DNA of 64,000 nt from Kaistella yonginensis (GTDB lineage Bacteria; Bacteroidota; Bacteroidia; Flavobacteriales; Weeksellaceae), in contig NZ_JAUFQB010000011.1 in assembly GCF_030409525.1 (NCBI RefSeq), positions 124,001 to 188,000 on the forward strand. The letters run 5' to 3'. The translations under genes were made by a program, and so were the position numbers. Below the pieces are notes generated by a model that was not told the origin of the DNA, did not search any database, and saw only the letters and a list, made by a program, of their open reading frames with translations. This document shows positions 34,083-42,654 of this stretch, in pieces (positions within the stretch are counted from its first letter, which is position 1; each line of letters begins with the position of its first letter).

Positions 34083-34241
34083 TCATTTTGCGCTGCAATC
34101 CTGAAATAATTCTGCACCAAAATAAAAGATAAAAAGCCAGGCAATTCCTTTCACGGTGAAAAAGATGAGCCCACCAATTCCAACACGCTTAAACCATTTT
34201 TTGAATTTTGAATTGTTACCTTCAGGTTGTAAATTTTCCAT
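34083..34241 (-). CDS. Small single-helix membrane protein
   Basis: An ATG at 34241 on the minus strand opens a 52-residue frame ending at 34083. It has a short charged N-terminus (MENLQPEGNNSKFKKWFKRV) and one hydrophobic segment (about residues 21-44, GIGGLIFFTVKGIAWLFIFYFG), then a hydrophilic tail ending DCSAK. Codon use and the neat fit between the GNAT stop and the promoter region of the next gene suggest a real gene. Similar tiny membrane proteins occur across the Weeksellaceae; no function is known. Confidence 0.6.
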   Translation of the reverse strand: MENLQPEGNNSKFKKWFKRVGIGGLIFFTVKGIAWLFIFYFGAELFQDCSAK

Positions 34242-34453
34242 GGAGAACTTTTTTCAAAATTAAGACTATAATTTCAATTCGGAAAATTTCTGGTTAAAAT
34301 TTCTGCCTCTAAATCGGGAAATATTATATTGCCCATCGTACTTGCAGTATTGTTTCCGAATTCCCAAAATCCTTTAAAATTTAATAAAACTACCGTAAAA
34401 CTTTTCTGATTTCAGTAATTTTTCTATCTTTAAGGACAATTCAAAATAAAATT

Positions 34454-36004
34454 ATGTCCCATACAAATCAGGATTTTGGAATCGAAAAATCCCTTTCTAA
34501 TTTAGGTATTAAAAAAGACAATAAAGGTGTTTCGTCCGGCGGCAGTTACTTTGCCCACGGCAAGCTTATCGAAAGTTTCTCTCCTACTGATGGAAAACTT
34601 ATCGCAAGAGTAACCATGGCCAACGACAGCGATTACGATCAAGTGATCAATACCGCGAAAAAAGCATTTCTCGAATTTCGGCAGATTCCAGCACCCAAAA
34701 GAGGAGAGTTGGTTCGGCAATTCGGCTTAAAATTAAGAGCATATAAAGACGATCTAGGAAAACTCGTTTCCTATGAAATGGGAAAATCTTTGCAGGAAGG
34801 TTTGGGTGAAGTACAGGAAATGATCGACATCTGTGATTTCGCCGTAGGATTATCACGCCAACTGCACGGTTATACCATGCATTCCGAAAGACCCGGACAC
34901 CGAATGTACGAGCAATATCATCCACTGGGAGTGGTTGGGATTATTTCAGCCTTTAACTTCCCAGTAGCCGTTTGGTCTTGGAATACCGCACTCGCCTGGA
35001 TTTGTGGCAATGTAACCATTTGGAAACCTTCCGAAAAGGCACCACTTTGTGGGATTGCCTGTCAAAATATTATCTCCGAAGTCTTAAAAGAAAACAATCT
35101 CCCCGAAGGAATTTCTACCATGATTGTGGGTGACCACACCATTGGAGATCGCATGGTCAATGACAAAAATGTGGCTTTAATTTCATTTACGGGCTCAACT
35201 AAAGTAGGCAGGCTCGTCGGAACCAACGTCGCGCAAAGATTCGGTAAATCAATTCTGGAATTGGGGGGCAATAACGCTATTATTTTTACAGAAAATGCCG
35301 ATTTAAATATGTCGATTATCGGAGCAGTATTTGGCGCCGTAGGAACCGCCGGGCAAAGATGTACGTCTACCAGAAGATTAATTATTCACGAATCGATTTT
35401 CGACGACGTGAAAAACCGTTTGGTAAAAGCCTACGAGCAATTAAAAATCGGAAACCCATTGGATGAAAATAACCACGTTGGCCCGTTAATCGACCAGCAA
35501 GCCGTTCAGCAATATCTGGATTCCATTGAAAAATGTAAAAAAGAAGGCGGCAAATTTGTTGTCGAAGGTGGCGTTTTGTCTGGCAAAAACTACGAATCCG
35601 GCTGTTATGTGAAACCATGTATCGCTGAGGTCGAAAATTCTTATGCCATTGTTCAGCATGAAACATTTGCACCCATTTTGTATATTATGAAATACCAAAC
35701 CTTAGACGAAGCCATCGCAATGCAGAACGATGTTCCACAAGGTTTAAGCTCCGCCATTATGACGACCGATATGCGTCAGGCAGAATTATTTTTATCGCAA
35801 CTAGGCTCAGATTGTGGGATTGCCAATGTGAATATCGGAACTTCCGGGGCAGAAATCGGCGGTGCTTTTGGAGGCGAAAAAGAAACCGGCGGCGGTCGAG
35901 AATCCGGCTCCGATGTCTGGAAATATTACATGAGAAGACAAACCAATACCATTAATTATACCGACAGTTTACCACTCGCACAGGGAATTAAATTCGATTT
36001 GTAA
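34454..36004 (+). CDS. Alpha-aminoadipate-semialdehyde (P6C) dehydrogenase, ALDH7 family
   Basis: The 516-residue NAD-dependent dehydrogenase belongs to the antiquitin/AmaB branch: [20 protein letters not shown], the NAD-binding FTGSTKVGR, the catalytic Glu in LELGGNNAI (about residue 270) and nucleophilic Cys in [12 protein letters not shown] (about residue 300), and the C-terminal [29 protein letters not shown]. It oxidises L-2-aminoadipate 6-semialdehyde, in equilibrium with piperideine-6-carboxylate, to aminoadipate. The lysine 6-aminotransferase that makes this substrate is encoded next, after a 200-nt gap with a repeat, so this is a lysine-catabolism pair. Substrate is inferred from the neighbour and the family. 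Confidence 0.92.
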   Translation: MSHTNQDFGIEKSLSNLGIKKDNKGVSSGGSYFAHGKLIESFSPTDGKLIARVTMANDSDYDQVINTAKKAFLEFRQIPAPKRGELVRQFGLKLRAYKDDLGKLVSYEMGKSLQEGLGEVQEMIDICDFAVGLSRQLHGYTMHSERPGHRMYEQYHPLGVVGIISAFNFPVAVWSWNTALAWICGNVTIWKPSEKAPLCGIACQNIISEVLKENNLPEGISTMIVGDHTIGDRMVNDKNVALISFTGSTKVGRLVGTNVAQRFGKSILELGGNNAIIFTENADLNMSIIGAVFGAVGTAGQRCTSTRRLIIHESIFDDVKNRLVKAYEQLKIGNPLDENNHVGPLIDQQAVQQYLDSIEKCKKEGGKFVVEGGVLSGKNYESGCYVKPCIAEVENSYAIVQHETFAPILYIMKYQTLDEAIAMQNDVPQGLSSAIMTTDMRQAELFLSQLGSDCGIANVNIGTSGAEIGGAFGGEKETGGGRESGSDVWKYYMRRQTNTINYTDSLPLAQGIKFDL

Positions 36005-36018
36005 GGAAAATATTTATT

Positions 36019-36097
36019 TGGGCAACTGATCCGTCCTCCGTTCCCGCTTTTTTGTTCCGCTGCGCTGCACAAAAAGAGCTCCACTCAGGCCGGGTTG
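36019..36097 (+). repeat. CCCGCTTTTTT...GCCGGG dispersed repeat, copy 2
   Basis: TGGGC, ATCCGTCCTCCGTTCCCGCTTTTTT and AAAAAGAGCTCCACTCAGGCCGGG match copy 1 (32191-32290) with only transitions in the arms. The loop here is TGCGCTGCGC-like and short. It lies between the two lysine-catabolism genes, 15 nt after the dehydrogenase stop. Nothing else is seen up to 36208. Confidence 0.8.
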
Positions 36098-36208
36098 CAA
36101 AAATGGCTACCCAACAAAAATTTTTTAAACGATTAAATAGCGTAATAATTTTTAACCTTGAACCTTTAACTTCCAACAACTAACATCTAACTTCCAACTT
36201 CAAAAAAT

Positions 36209-37543
36209 ATGAACAACGCAATAGCATCTCACCCAGAACCAACCAATACCGTAAAGCAAACACTGTCCAGGCATATGCTAGCCGATGGTTTCGATTTCGT
36301 AATGGATTTTGAAAAATCCCAAGGTTCTTGGATTCATGACCGACTTTCTGGCAAAAAATTCCTCGATATGTTCTCGATGTTTGCCTCGGCCTCGATCGGT
36401 TATAATCACCCTTATTTGATGGAGAAATCTGCTTGGTTAGGGAAAATGGCCGTCAATAAACCAACCTTAGCCGATGTTTATTCCCAGGAATTTGCCGATT
36501 TTATGACTGTTTTCGAGCGGGTCGCCATTCCCAAAGAATTGCAATATTGCTTCTTCATCGAAGGTGGAACAATGGGTGTTGAAAACGCAATGAAGGCTTG
36601 TTTCGATTGGAAAACACGTAAGAATTTTGAAAAAGGACTTAATCTGGAAGCGGGAGTATGTATACATTTCAAACAGGCTTTCCATGGTAGAAGTGGTTAT
36701 ACGCTAAGTTTAACCAATACTTCTGATCCTAGAAAATACCAATATTTCCCGAAATTTGATTGGCCAAGAATCCTCAATCCACATTTGAATTTCCCAATTA
36801 CCGACGACAATTTAGAAGAAACCATTAAAAACGAAAATCTTGCCCTCCTTAATATTGAAGAAGCGATTCTCTCTAATCCAAATAAAGTGGCGTGTATCAT
36901 CATCGAACCGATTCAAGCGGAAGGCGGCGACAACCATTTCCGAAACGAATTTTTTATTGGATTAAGGGAACTTTGTGACCAAAATGAAGTTTTACTGATT
37001 TTTGATGAAGTGCAAACAGGAATTGGCCTTACCGGAAAAATGTGGGCATTTGAACATTTTAGCGCAAAACCAGATATTATTTCATTTGGTAAAAAAGCGC
37101 AGGTTTGCGGGGTTTTAGCCAATAAAGAAAAGTTTGATGAAATTCCTAATAATGTCTTCCGCGAAAGCTCCAGAATCAACTCTACTTTTGGGGGAAACTT
37201 TATCGATATTCTGCGATTTCAACTAATTTTAGAAGTGATTGAAAAAGAAAATTTGGTAGAAAATGCTAGAGTTGTGGGGGAATTTCTGCTTCAAGGTTTA
37301 CAGAACTTGGCTCAAAAATATCCAACTAAAATTTCAAATCCTAGAGGAAGAGGGCTCATGTGTGCGATGGATTTGCCAAGCGGTACAGAACGCGATCAGT
37401 TGCAATCTTTACTGTATGATGAGCAGGTGATTATTTTGTCTTGCGGCAATCAGTCGATTCGTTTTCGCCCGCACTTAAACGTAAGCACCGACGAAATTCA
37501 GCAGGCTTTAGATAAAATTGAAGTTTGTCTCGCTAAAATGTAA
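36209..37543 (+). CDS. lat: L-lysine 6-aminotransferase
   Basis: The 444-residue PLP enzyme is a class III aminotransferase with the lysine-6-aminotransferase hallmarks: FLDMFSMFASASIGYNHPYL at the N-terminus, FFIEGGTMGVENAMKACFDWK, HFKQAFHGRSGYTLSLTNT, the PLP Asp in LLIFDEVQTGIGLTG and the Schiff-base lysine in ISFGKKAQVCG. It removes the epsilon-amino group of lysine to 2-oxoglutarate, giving aminoadipate semialdehyde, which the enzyme encoded upstream oxidises. Length is typical. A 30-nt hairpin follows the stop. Confidence 0.93.
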   Translation: MNNAIASHPEPTNTVKQTLSRHMLADGFDFVMDFEKSQGSWIHDRLSGKKFLDMFSMFASASIGYNHPYLMEKSAWLGKMAVNKPTLADVYSQEFADFMTVFERVAIPKELQYCFFIEGGTMGVENAMKACFDWKTRKNFEKGLNLEAGVCIHFKQAFHGRSGYTLSLTNTSDPRKYQYFPKFDWPRILNPHLNFPITDDNLEETIKNENLALLNIEEAILSNPNKVACIIIEPIQAEGGDNHFRNEFFIGLRELCDQNEVLLIFDEVQTGIGLTGKMWAFEHFSAKPDIISFGKKAQVCGVLANKEKFDEIPNNVFRESSRINSTFGGNFIDILRFQLILEVIEKENLVENARVVGEFLLQGLQNLAQKYPTKISNPRGRGLMCAMDLPSGTERDQLQSLLYDEQVIILSCGNQSIRFRPHLNVSTDEIQQALDKIEVCLAKM

Positions 37544-37557
37544 TTATAAAAGAAAAT

Positions 37558-37587
37558 TCAGGCGGTTTTCCCCGGAGAATCGCTTGA
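37558..37587 (+). terminator. Long G-U-rich hairpin after lat
   Basis: A 13-bp stem with four G-U pairs and a CCCG loop spans 37558-37587, 15 nt past the lat stop. No T-run follows, so it is a weak terminator or an mRNA 3' stabiliser. Confidence 0.5.
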
Positions 37588-37666
37588 TAATTGAATGTAT
37601 TTTATGTTTTAATGAATAAAATACAATTATTTTTTGTACCTTCAACTTTCAAAATTGAAATGAATT

Positions 37667-37909
37667 ATGGAAAGAGAAACAAGAGTAGCCGTATTTGAAA
37701 GTGAAAAACCAGCGGAAATTCAATTGGTAAAATCAAAATTAGAAGCAGAAAGTATCTCGACTTTTTTGAATGATAAGTACATGTCTTTTACAACAACACC
37801 AACGGCCAGTACGGTACGATTGATGGTTAATTTAAGAGAAGAAAAAAAAGCTTTGGAAATCATCGATAAGATGCTCAAGGAAACAGAATTTAATCCACTA
37901 AACAACTAA
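37667..37909 (+). CDS. DUF2007-type small protein
   Basis: The 80-residue soluble protein resembles DUF2007, a ferredoxin-like fold of putative signal-transduction function: VFESEKPAEIQLVKSKLEAESISTFLNDKY and VRLMVNLREEKKALEIIDKML. It begins 123 nt after lat and has its own terminator (37946). No partner is evident. Family assignment is by pattern only. Confidence 0.75.
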   Translation: MERETRVAVFESEKPAEIQLVKSKLEAESISTFLNDKYMSFTTTPTASTVRLMVNLREEKKALEIIDKMLKETEFNPLNN

Positions 37910-37945
37910 AACGATCTCATATTTTTAAATTTTACGTTTTTACAG

Positions 37946-37980
37946 AAGTCGAAATCTTTACGAAAGGTTTCGACTTTTTT
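37946..37980 (+). terminator. Intrinsic terminator of the DUF2007 gene
   Basis: AAGTCGAAA and TTTCGACTT form a perfect 9-bp stem with a 13-nt loop followed by TTTT. Confidence 0.85.
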
Positions 37981-38053
37981 ATGGGCGTGCTTTTTTACAA
38001 ATGAGGGAAAGATACGCTTCGAAATCTTTAAAAAAAAGAGGATTGCCAGCTTT

Positions 38054-39775
38054 TTACATATTATCTTTCAACATTTTGATAAATACAGATGGTTTTAAAT
38101 CGAATTTCCTGCGGAAATGATCTGAAAAATTTTCAGTATTTGAAAATCCTGCAATCGCAGCCAGTTCTTTTACATCCTTATTGATGTATTTTACATCATT
38201 TTTAAGATGATCGATGATGTAATCCAAACGCAAATCACTGATATAAAGTACGAAATTTTTCCCTTTGTAAGTATTGATAATTTTTGAGAAATAAGTAGAG
38301 TTGGTTCCTAAATCTTCACTAAGCGATTTTTGGGAAACCTGTGGATCTAGAAATTTGTTTTCATGCTCAAAAATTGCCAATTGGTTCAAGATGTTTTCTA
38401 CAAAAATAGGATTAAGGCCTGGTATTTTATTATAAAAATCATAATCAAATTTTTGCTGCCCTTCATATTGAGCAGAATCGCCACTTAATTTTTCTGTGGA
38501 ACTTAATTTATTTTGTTGTGCAATAATTTCTTCAAATCTCTTTTTATACGTTTGTTTTTCTTTGTGAATGCGGAAACCAAAATATAAAAAACCACCGAGG
38601 AACAAAATAAACAAGACAATAAAAAATACTCTTTGGGTTTTCAGGGTATATTCAATTCTATTTTTTTCGGCTATTAGTTTTTTGGTATCGTATTCCTTTA
38701 CAATCCTTCCATAAAGATATTTGTAGTTTTTTTCATACGATCGGTCTAAAACCATCAGCTTGTTAATATATTCTAATTGTTTTTCGGTGTTGCCGGTCGA
38801 ATTATAATATTTAATGAGGATTTCATATGCAGATCGAAATTGTGGATCTAGTTTTTTTGTTTTCTCATAATGTTTATCAATTTCCTCCAGGTATTTTATG
38901 GCTAATTTTTTTTTACCAACATGCCAGTAAGAAAGACCTAAATAGAAAATTTCCGTATTGTGCTGCCATTGATCATTATACAATCGTATGGCTTCCGAAA
39001 GTTTAGAAATTGCGGTCTCATAATCTTTGGCGTAATAGGCGTTGGTTCCTTCCGACGAAATAAAGTAGGGAATATATTGTTGGAGTTTATTTTCTTCCAG
39101 ATAGTTGAACGCTTCTTTTAAAAGTATTTTGTTTTCATTGAACTTGCTGAGCTTTGTTTGAGAATCAATAAGACTCATGAGGGAATAAATATAATATACT
39201 TCATAATTTTTACCCAGCGGAGTTTTGTTTTGTAAATTATCTTTAAAAAAATTCAAGCAAATTCGAAGCTCTTTTGCAGCATCTTCGTATTGTCCGAGAT
39301 AAATTTTATTTTGTGCGATATAATAAATCGTTTTATTAAAAATATAATCATTGCCAGCTTCCTGTGAGAGTTTGTTTGCAACCAAAATATCATCAAGTGC
39401 TTTTTGGTAAAACTCTTCGGCCATATTGATATTGCCTCTATTAAGGTAGGCATCGAGTACGATTTTTTTAATCTTCGATTTTTTTGCTGTCACCAATGCA
39501 CTATCTGCATATTTTATATTTAGAGGATATTTACTGGTTATACTGGCGTAGCGGTAAGCATAAAACAACGCTTCATTATCAAAGTTTTTTTTTGATTTTT
39601 GAATGTAAAAATTAATGAGTTTCCACATTTTTATTGGATTGTTACTGTTCTCATCTATTTTTTTTTCAATTTGTTCATTACTTAAATTCGAATCATAAGT
39701 GGTTTGAGCATGAATTTTTAAAGAAATGACGATAAAAAATAAAACGACATAAGAAAAAATGGATTTCAATTGCAT
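38054..39775 (-). CDS. Membrane TPR-AraC transcriptional regulator
   Basis: The 573-residue protein has a signal-anchor/signal peptide (to HAQ, residue 24), a long periplasmic region of TPR-like helix pairs (about 30-375), one transmembrane helix (about 386-404), a short linker with coiled coil, and a C-terminal AraC helix-turn-helix (SQKSLSEDLGTNSTYFSKIIN and VKELAAIAGFSNTENFSDHFRRKFDLKPS, about 455-570). Bacteroidota carry many such one-component regulators that sense peptides or envelope signals and activate neighbouring genes. It is divergent from a 74-residue lipoprotein (39961), the likely target or ligand. Confidence 0.9.
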   Translation of the reverse strand: MQLKSIFSYVVLFFIVISLKIHAQTTYDSNLSNEQIEKKIDENSNNPIKMWKLINFYIQKSKKNFDNEALFYAYRYASITSKYPLNIKYADSALVTAKKSKIKKIVLDAYLNRGNINMAEEFYQKALDDILVANKLSQEAGNDYIFNKTIYYIAQNKIYLGQYEDAAKELRICLNFFKDNLQNKTPLGKNYEVYYIYSLMSLIDSQTKLSKFNENKILLKEAFNYLEENKLQQYIPYFISSEGTNAYYAKDYETAISKLSEAIRLYNDQWQHNTEIFYLGLSYWHVGKKKLAIKYLEEIDKHYEKTKKLDPQFRSAYEILIKYYNSTGNTEKQLEYINKLMVLDRSYEKNYKYLYGRIVKEYDTKKLIAEKNRIEYTLKTQRVFFIVLFILFLGGFLYFGFRIHKEKQTYKKRFEEIIAQQNKLSSTEKLSGDSAQYEGQQKFDYDFYNKIPGLNPIFVENILNQLAIFEHENKFLDPQVSQKSLSEDLGTNSTYFSKIINTYKGKNFVLYISDLRLDYIIDHLKNDVKYINKDVKELAAIAGFSNTENFSDHFRRKFDLKPSVFIKMLKDNM

Positions 39776-39914
39776 GATATTATAACAACTTGATTATTAG
39801 TTATATAAATTATTTTTTATTTATGGGTTTACAATAATACTGTAATTTTTTTTAAAAAACCACACATTATTTATAATAATCTTGTGATTTTTTATAAACT
39901 AACGGTTGTCTTTT

Positions 39915-39946
39915 TTGCACGTTTAATGGCTAAGGCAATATATTTG
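39915..39946 (+). promoter_or_regulatory. Promoter of the small lipoprotein gene
   Basis: TTG (39915-39917), a 21-nt spacer and TATATTTG (39939-39946) fit the flavobacterial consensus; the start codon follows 14 nt later. Confidence 0.6.
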
Positions 39947-39960
39947 TAAAAATTAAAAGC

Positions 39961-40185
39961 ATGAAAAAATTAGCACTTATCGCCGCCGTAGTTTTTACTA
40001 CCCTTACTTTAAATTCTTGTAGACAATCAGACGATGTATTATCACCAGAAGAATATGAAACTTTAAAAAGAGCACAAGATTCCTCTACGGTAATATTAGA
40101 TAATAATGCTACTGTGAATCCGGAACAAGGGGACAATCCTGTTTCAGCTATTGATGGAGAGATTGTACCACCTCCTAAAAAATAA
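39961..40185 (+). CDS. Small lipoprotein divergent from the TPR-AraC regulator
   Basis: The 74-residue protein has a lipoprotein signal peptide with lipobox LNSC (lipidated Cys20) and a short acidic, proline-ended mature part (RQSDDVLSPEEYETLK ... IVPPPKK). No domain is recognised. It shares a 185-nt intergenic region with a membrane-bound TPR-AraC regulator and has its own promoter and terminator. Small lipoproteins with this CRQSDD start beside TPR-AraC regulators are a recurring pattern in Chryseobacterium-like genomes as far as I recall, and could be ligands or stress markers. Function unknown. Confidence 0.8.
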   Translation: MKKLALIAAVVFTTLTLNSCRQSDDVLSPEEYETLKRAQDSSTVILDNNATVNPEQGDNPVSAIDGEIVPPPKK

Positions 40186-40224
40186 CCTAATTTAAAATAT
40201 TTTTTTTTTCATCATTTGTGTTGG

Positions 40225-40260
40225 TTCTTCCGCGGATTTATTCGCGGAAGAATCTTTTTT
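40225..40260 (+). terminator. Intrinsic terminator of the lipoprotein gene
   Basis: TTCTTCCGCG and CGCGGAAGAA form a perfect 10-bp stem with an 8-nt loop followed by TCTTTTTT. Confidence 0.9.
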
Positions 40261-40384
40261 GGGCAACCTTAAATATTTGGATTAATATTATGTTTGAGCT
40301 CTATAAAAGATTGGTAGTTTACTTTTGACTTGCCCTAAAATAGGTAGTTTATTGATCTGTACAGTCACCCATTTAAAGAGTAAA

Positions 40385-40666
40385 ATGGAAGTTGAACTGT
40401 GTTTGAAAAAAGCCAATCAGTCGTTGAATATGATGGAACTTGCTTTTTGCTTAGCGCATCCTGCGATGTTACGAAGAATGATGCTTACAGTGGCAGAATT
40501 AGAAGGTTGGTCAGACTATGCTTACGCTTACGGGATCGCGACCAGTGCTTCCTACAGAGGAGATTTATACGTAGATAAAATTTTCAGCAGAGAAGTTCCC
40601 AATGCTCAAGCCGTAGCTTGGGTAATCCAACAATTGAAGAATTTCGGCGTAAAAATAATGAGTTAA
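40385..40666 (+). CDS. Uncharacterised small protein
   Basis: An open frame from 40325 codes for 113 residues; I prefer the internal ATG at 40385 (MEVELCLKKANQ), giving 93 residues, because the first 20 codons look unlike protein and contain a 9-nt direct repeat. The C-terminal half (ELEGWSDYAYAYGIATSASYRGDL, YVDKIFSREVPNAQAVAWVIQQLKNFGVKIMS) has normal composition and amphipathic helices. I do not recognise the family. It could be a truncated larger protein, since no promoter is seen. Confidence 0.5.
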   Translation: MEVELCLKKANQSLNMMELAFCLAHPAMLRRMMLTVAELEGWSDYAYAYGIATSASYRGDLYVDKIFSREVPNAQAVAWVIQQLKNFGVKIMS

Positions 40667-40686
40667 TGGTTTAAAAATATATTACA

Positions 40687-40827
40687 ATGCCACAAAAAAT
40701 AACCCCACAACAGAACCAAGCCAACACGCAAAATCCCAATAAAGGAAAGAATGGCGTTAATCAGCAAAATGCGAAAGCAAACGGAAATCGAGGTAAACCA
40801 CTGAACCCAAACCAAAAAAAGAAATAA
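40687..40827 (+). CDS. Small Asn/Gln/Lys-rich protein
   Basis: ATG at 40687 opens a 46-residue frame, 20 nt after the preceding gene, ending in TAA at 40827 just before a perfect terminator. The peptide is made almost only of N, Q, K, P, G and A (MPQKITPQQNQANTQ ... LNPNQKKK) and must be disordered and basic. Such short Asn/Lys-rich proteins are widespread in Weeksellaceae without known function. The terminator placement supports a real transcript. Confidence 0.55.
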   Translation: MPQKITPQQNQANTQNPNKGKNGVNQQNAKANGNRGKPLNPNQKKK

Positions 40828-40838
40828 ATAAATAGTTT

Positions 40839-40868
40839 ATCCTCAGGTTAGCACTGGGGATTTTTTTT
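40839..40868 (+). terminator. Intrinsic terminator after the small Asn/Lys-rich gene
   Basis: ATCCTCAG and CTGGGGAT form an 8-bp stem (one G-U) around a 7-nt loop, directly followed by eight Ts. Confidence 0.85.
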
Positions 40869-40998
40869 AGGTCTTCAATTATCCCATTTTTCTAAAGATA
40901 AAAGGGCAGTCCATTGTTCCAGCCTTGCAATCTGGAGCTTTAGTTTATAAATAAAAAACGAGGCTTTATCGAGGGAATCATATCTTAGAAAAAATTTC

Positions 40999-41006
40999 TA
41001 CCTTTG
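40999..41006 (+). promoter_or_regulatory. -7 element of the serine hydrolase gene
   Basis: TACCTTTG matches TAnnTTTG, 17 nt before the start codon; no clear -33 TTG is seen. Confidence 0.45.
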
Positions 41007-41023
41007 AAAAAACAGTTGTCCCT

Positions 41024-42577
41024 ATGAAAATTAAAAGCACTATTCTCTTTATTCTTCTTTCCTTAACGCCACTTTTTGGGCAGATCGAAGAAAAAAAACT
41101 CGATGTTCTGATTCAAAATACCTTAAAAACATTTGATGTGCCGGGCATTTCGGTGGGGATCATTAAAGATGGAAAAGTAGTGTACTCCAAAGGTTTTGGT
41201 CTCAGTTCCCTAACAACGAAGCAAAAAATGACGGATGAAACCTTGGTTGGCATCGCCTCAAACTCCAAGGGTTTTACCGGAACTGCCCTGGCCATGTTGG
41301 TTGATGAAGGTAAGCTGAAGTTTGATGATAAAGTGAGCCAGTATATTCCCGAATTTAAAATGAACGATGCATATGTTTCGCAGGAAGTGACCATCAAAGA
41401 TTTAATCACCCACCGCGCCGGACTCGGTTTAGGGCAGGGAGACCTAATGTTTTTTCCAGAGGGCGGCCCACTTACGGTCAACGACATCATCCATAATGTG
41501 CGTTATTTAAAACCAGAAAACCCCTTCCGAACTACTTTAGATTATAACAACATCATGTTCATCGTCGCCGGTGAGGTGATTCACCGTGTTTCCGGGCTTT
41601 CTTGGGCAGAATTTATTGAACAAAGAATTTTGAAGCCAGTGGGCATGACCTCCAGCTACGGCAGTTACAGCCGAGCAAAAGCCGCCAATGTTTTCAATAT
41701 CATCGATGCGCATGCACCCGTGGATGGCAAAGTGATCCAGGTGCCACACGATTGGAATGAGACGGCCAATGCGGCGGGTGGTATTATGAGTACGGTTAAA
41801 GATATGAATCTGTGGGCACAGTTTTTAATTAATGGTTTTACAACCAAAGACGGTAAAAAATTGGTGTCGGATAAGCAAATTCAACAGTTGTGGAATTTAC
41901 AGATTTCAACGCCAGTACCCTTAAAAAATACGTATAACTCTAATTTCGGGGGCTATGGTTTGGGTTGGTTTTTAACCGATGTAAAAGGACATAAACAAGT
42001 CTATCACACGGGAGGCTTAATTGGAACCGTCACCCAGTTCACGCTGATTCCTGAGTTGAACCTCGGTATTGTGGTGCTAACCAATCAACAGAGTGGGGCG
42101 GCCTTTAGTGCTATTACCAATTCGATCAAAGATTCCTACTTGGGGATGCCTGAAAAAGATTGGGTAAAAGCGTATGGAGATCGCATGCTGACCATCAACG
42201 CTGAATATGCCAAAGGGAAAAAAGAAGTTTTTGAAAAATCAGAAAACTTTAGAAAAGATAAAAACAGCCAGCTCAAAACAGAGCAGATCGCAGGGACTTA
42301 TACCGATCCTTGGTTTGGCGACGTGGTCATTTCGGCTGACGGAAAAGGATTCCGTATTTTCTGTAAAAATTCACCACGCTTAAAAGGCGAGCTTTTGCCG
42401 TACTCGCCCAATGTGATGATTGCCAAATGGGACGACCGCAGTTATGATGCCGATGCGTTTGTCAATTTTGATTTGGATGAAAATGGGAAAGCACAAGGGA
42501 TGAAACTCAAACCGATTTCAGAAATTACTGATTTTAGTTTCGATTTTGAAGACTTGGATTTGAAGAAAAAGAAATAG
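41024..42577 (+). CDS. Exported serine hydrolase (class C beta-lactamase/DD-peptidase fold) with C-terminal DUF3471
   Basis: The 517-residue protein has a signal peptide (to FGQ, residue 20), then a beta-lactamase-type domain with the SxxK tetrad Ser79-Asn-Ser-Lys82 (IASNSKGFTG), the YxN motif in LDYNNIMF (about residue 174) and HTGG in VYHTGGLIG (about 328). The last 110 residues (TGTYTDPWFGDVVISADGKGF-like start) resemble the DUF3471/AmpH-associated C-terminal module. Relatives are D-alanyl-D-alanine carboxypeptidases, esterases or aminohydrolases; penicillin resistance cannot be assumed. It stands alone with its own promoter. Confidence 0.9.
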   Translation: MKIKSTILFILLSLTPLFGQIEEKKLDVLIQNTLKTFDVPGISVGIIKDGKVVYSKGFGLSSLTTKQKMTDETLVGIASNSKGFTGTALAMLVDEGKLKFDDKVSQYIPEFKMNDAYVSQEVTIKDLITHRAGLGLGQGDLMFFPEGGPLTVNDIIHNVRYLKPENPFRTTLDYNNIMFIVAGEVIHRVSGLSWAEFIEQRILKPVGMTSSYGSYSRAKAANVFNIIDAHAPVDGKVIQVPHDWNETANAAGGIMSTVKDMNLWAQFLINGFTTKDGKKLVSDKQIQQLWNLQISTPVPLKNTYNSNFGGYGLGWFLTDVKGHKQVYHTGGLIGTVTQFTLIPELNLGIVVLTNQQSGAAFSAITNSIKDSYLGMPEKDWVKAYGDRMLTINAEYAKGKKEVFEKSENFRKDKNSQLKTEQIAGTYTDPWFGDVVISADGKGFRIFCKNSPRLKGELLPYSPNVMIAKWDDRSYDADAFVNFDLDENGKAQGMKLKPISEITDFSFDFEDLDLKKKK

Positions 42578-42654
42578 TTGTTTTTGGGAGCTCATGCACA
42601 CCAATACCTAGCGCCATCATTTTTTGTGACGGTGCGGTTTTAAAATAAAATATT

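Noticed and set aside
40313-40351. Ends of an insertion sequence
   Set aside because: Only a 9-nt direct repeat 30 bp apart is seen; no transposase or inverted termini.
41024-42577. Antibiotic-resistance beta-lactamase
   Set aside because: It has SxxK, YxN and HTGG like class C enzymes, but the DUF3471-like tail and sequence fit the broad serine hydrolase/DD-peptidase family, so resistance is not supported.
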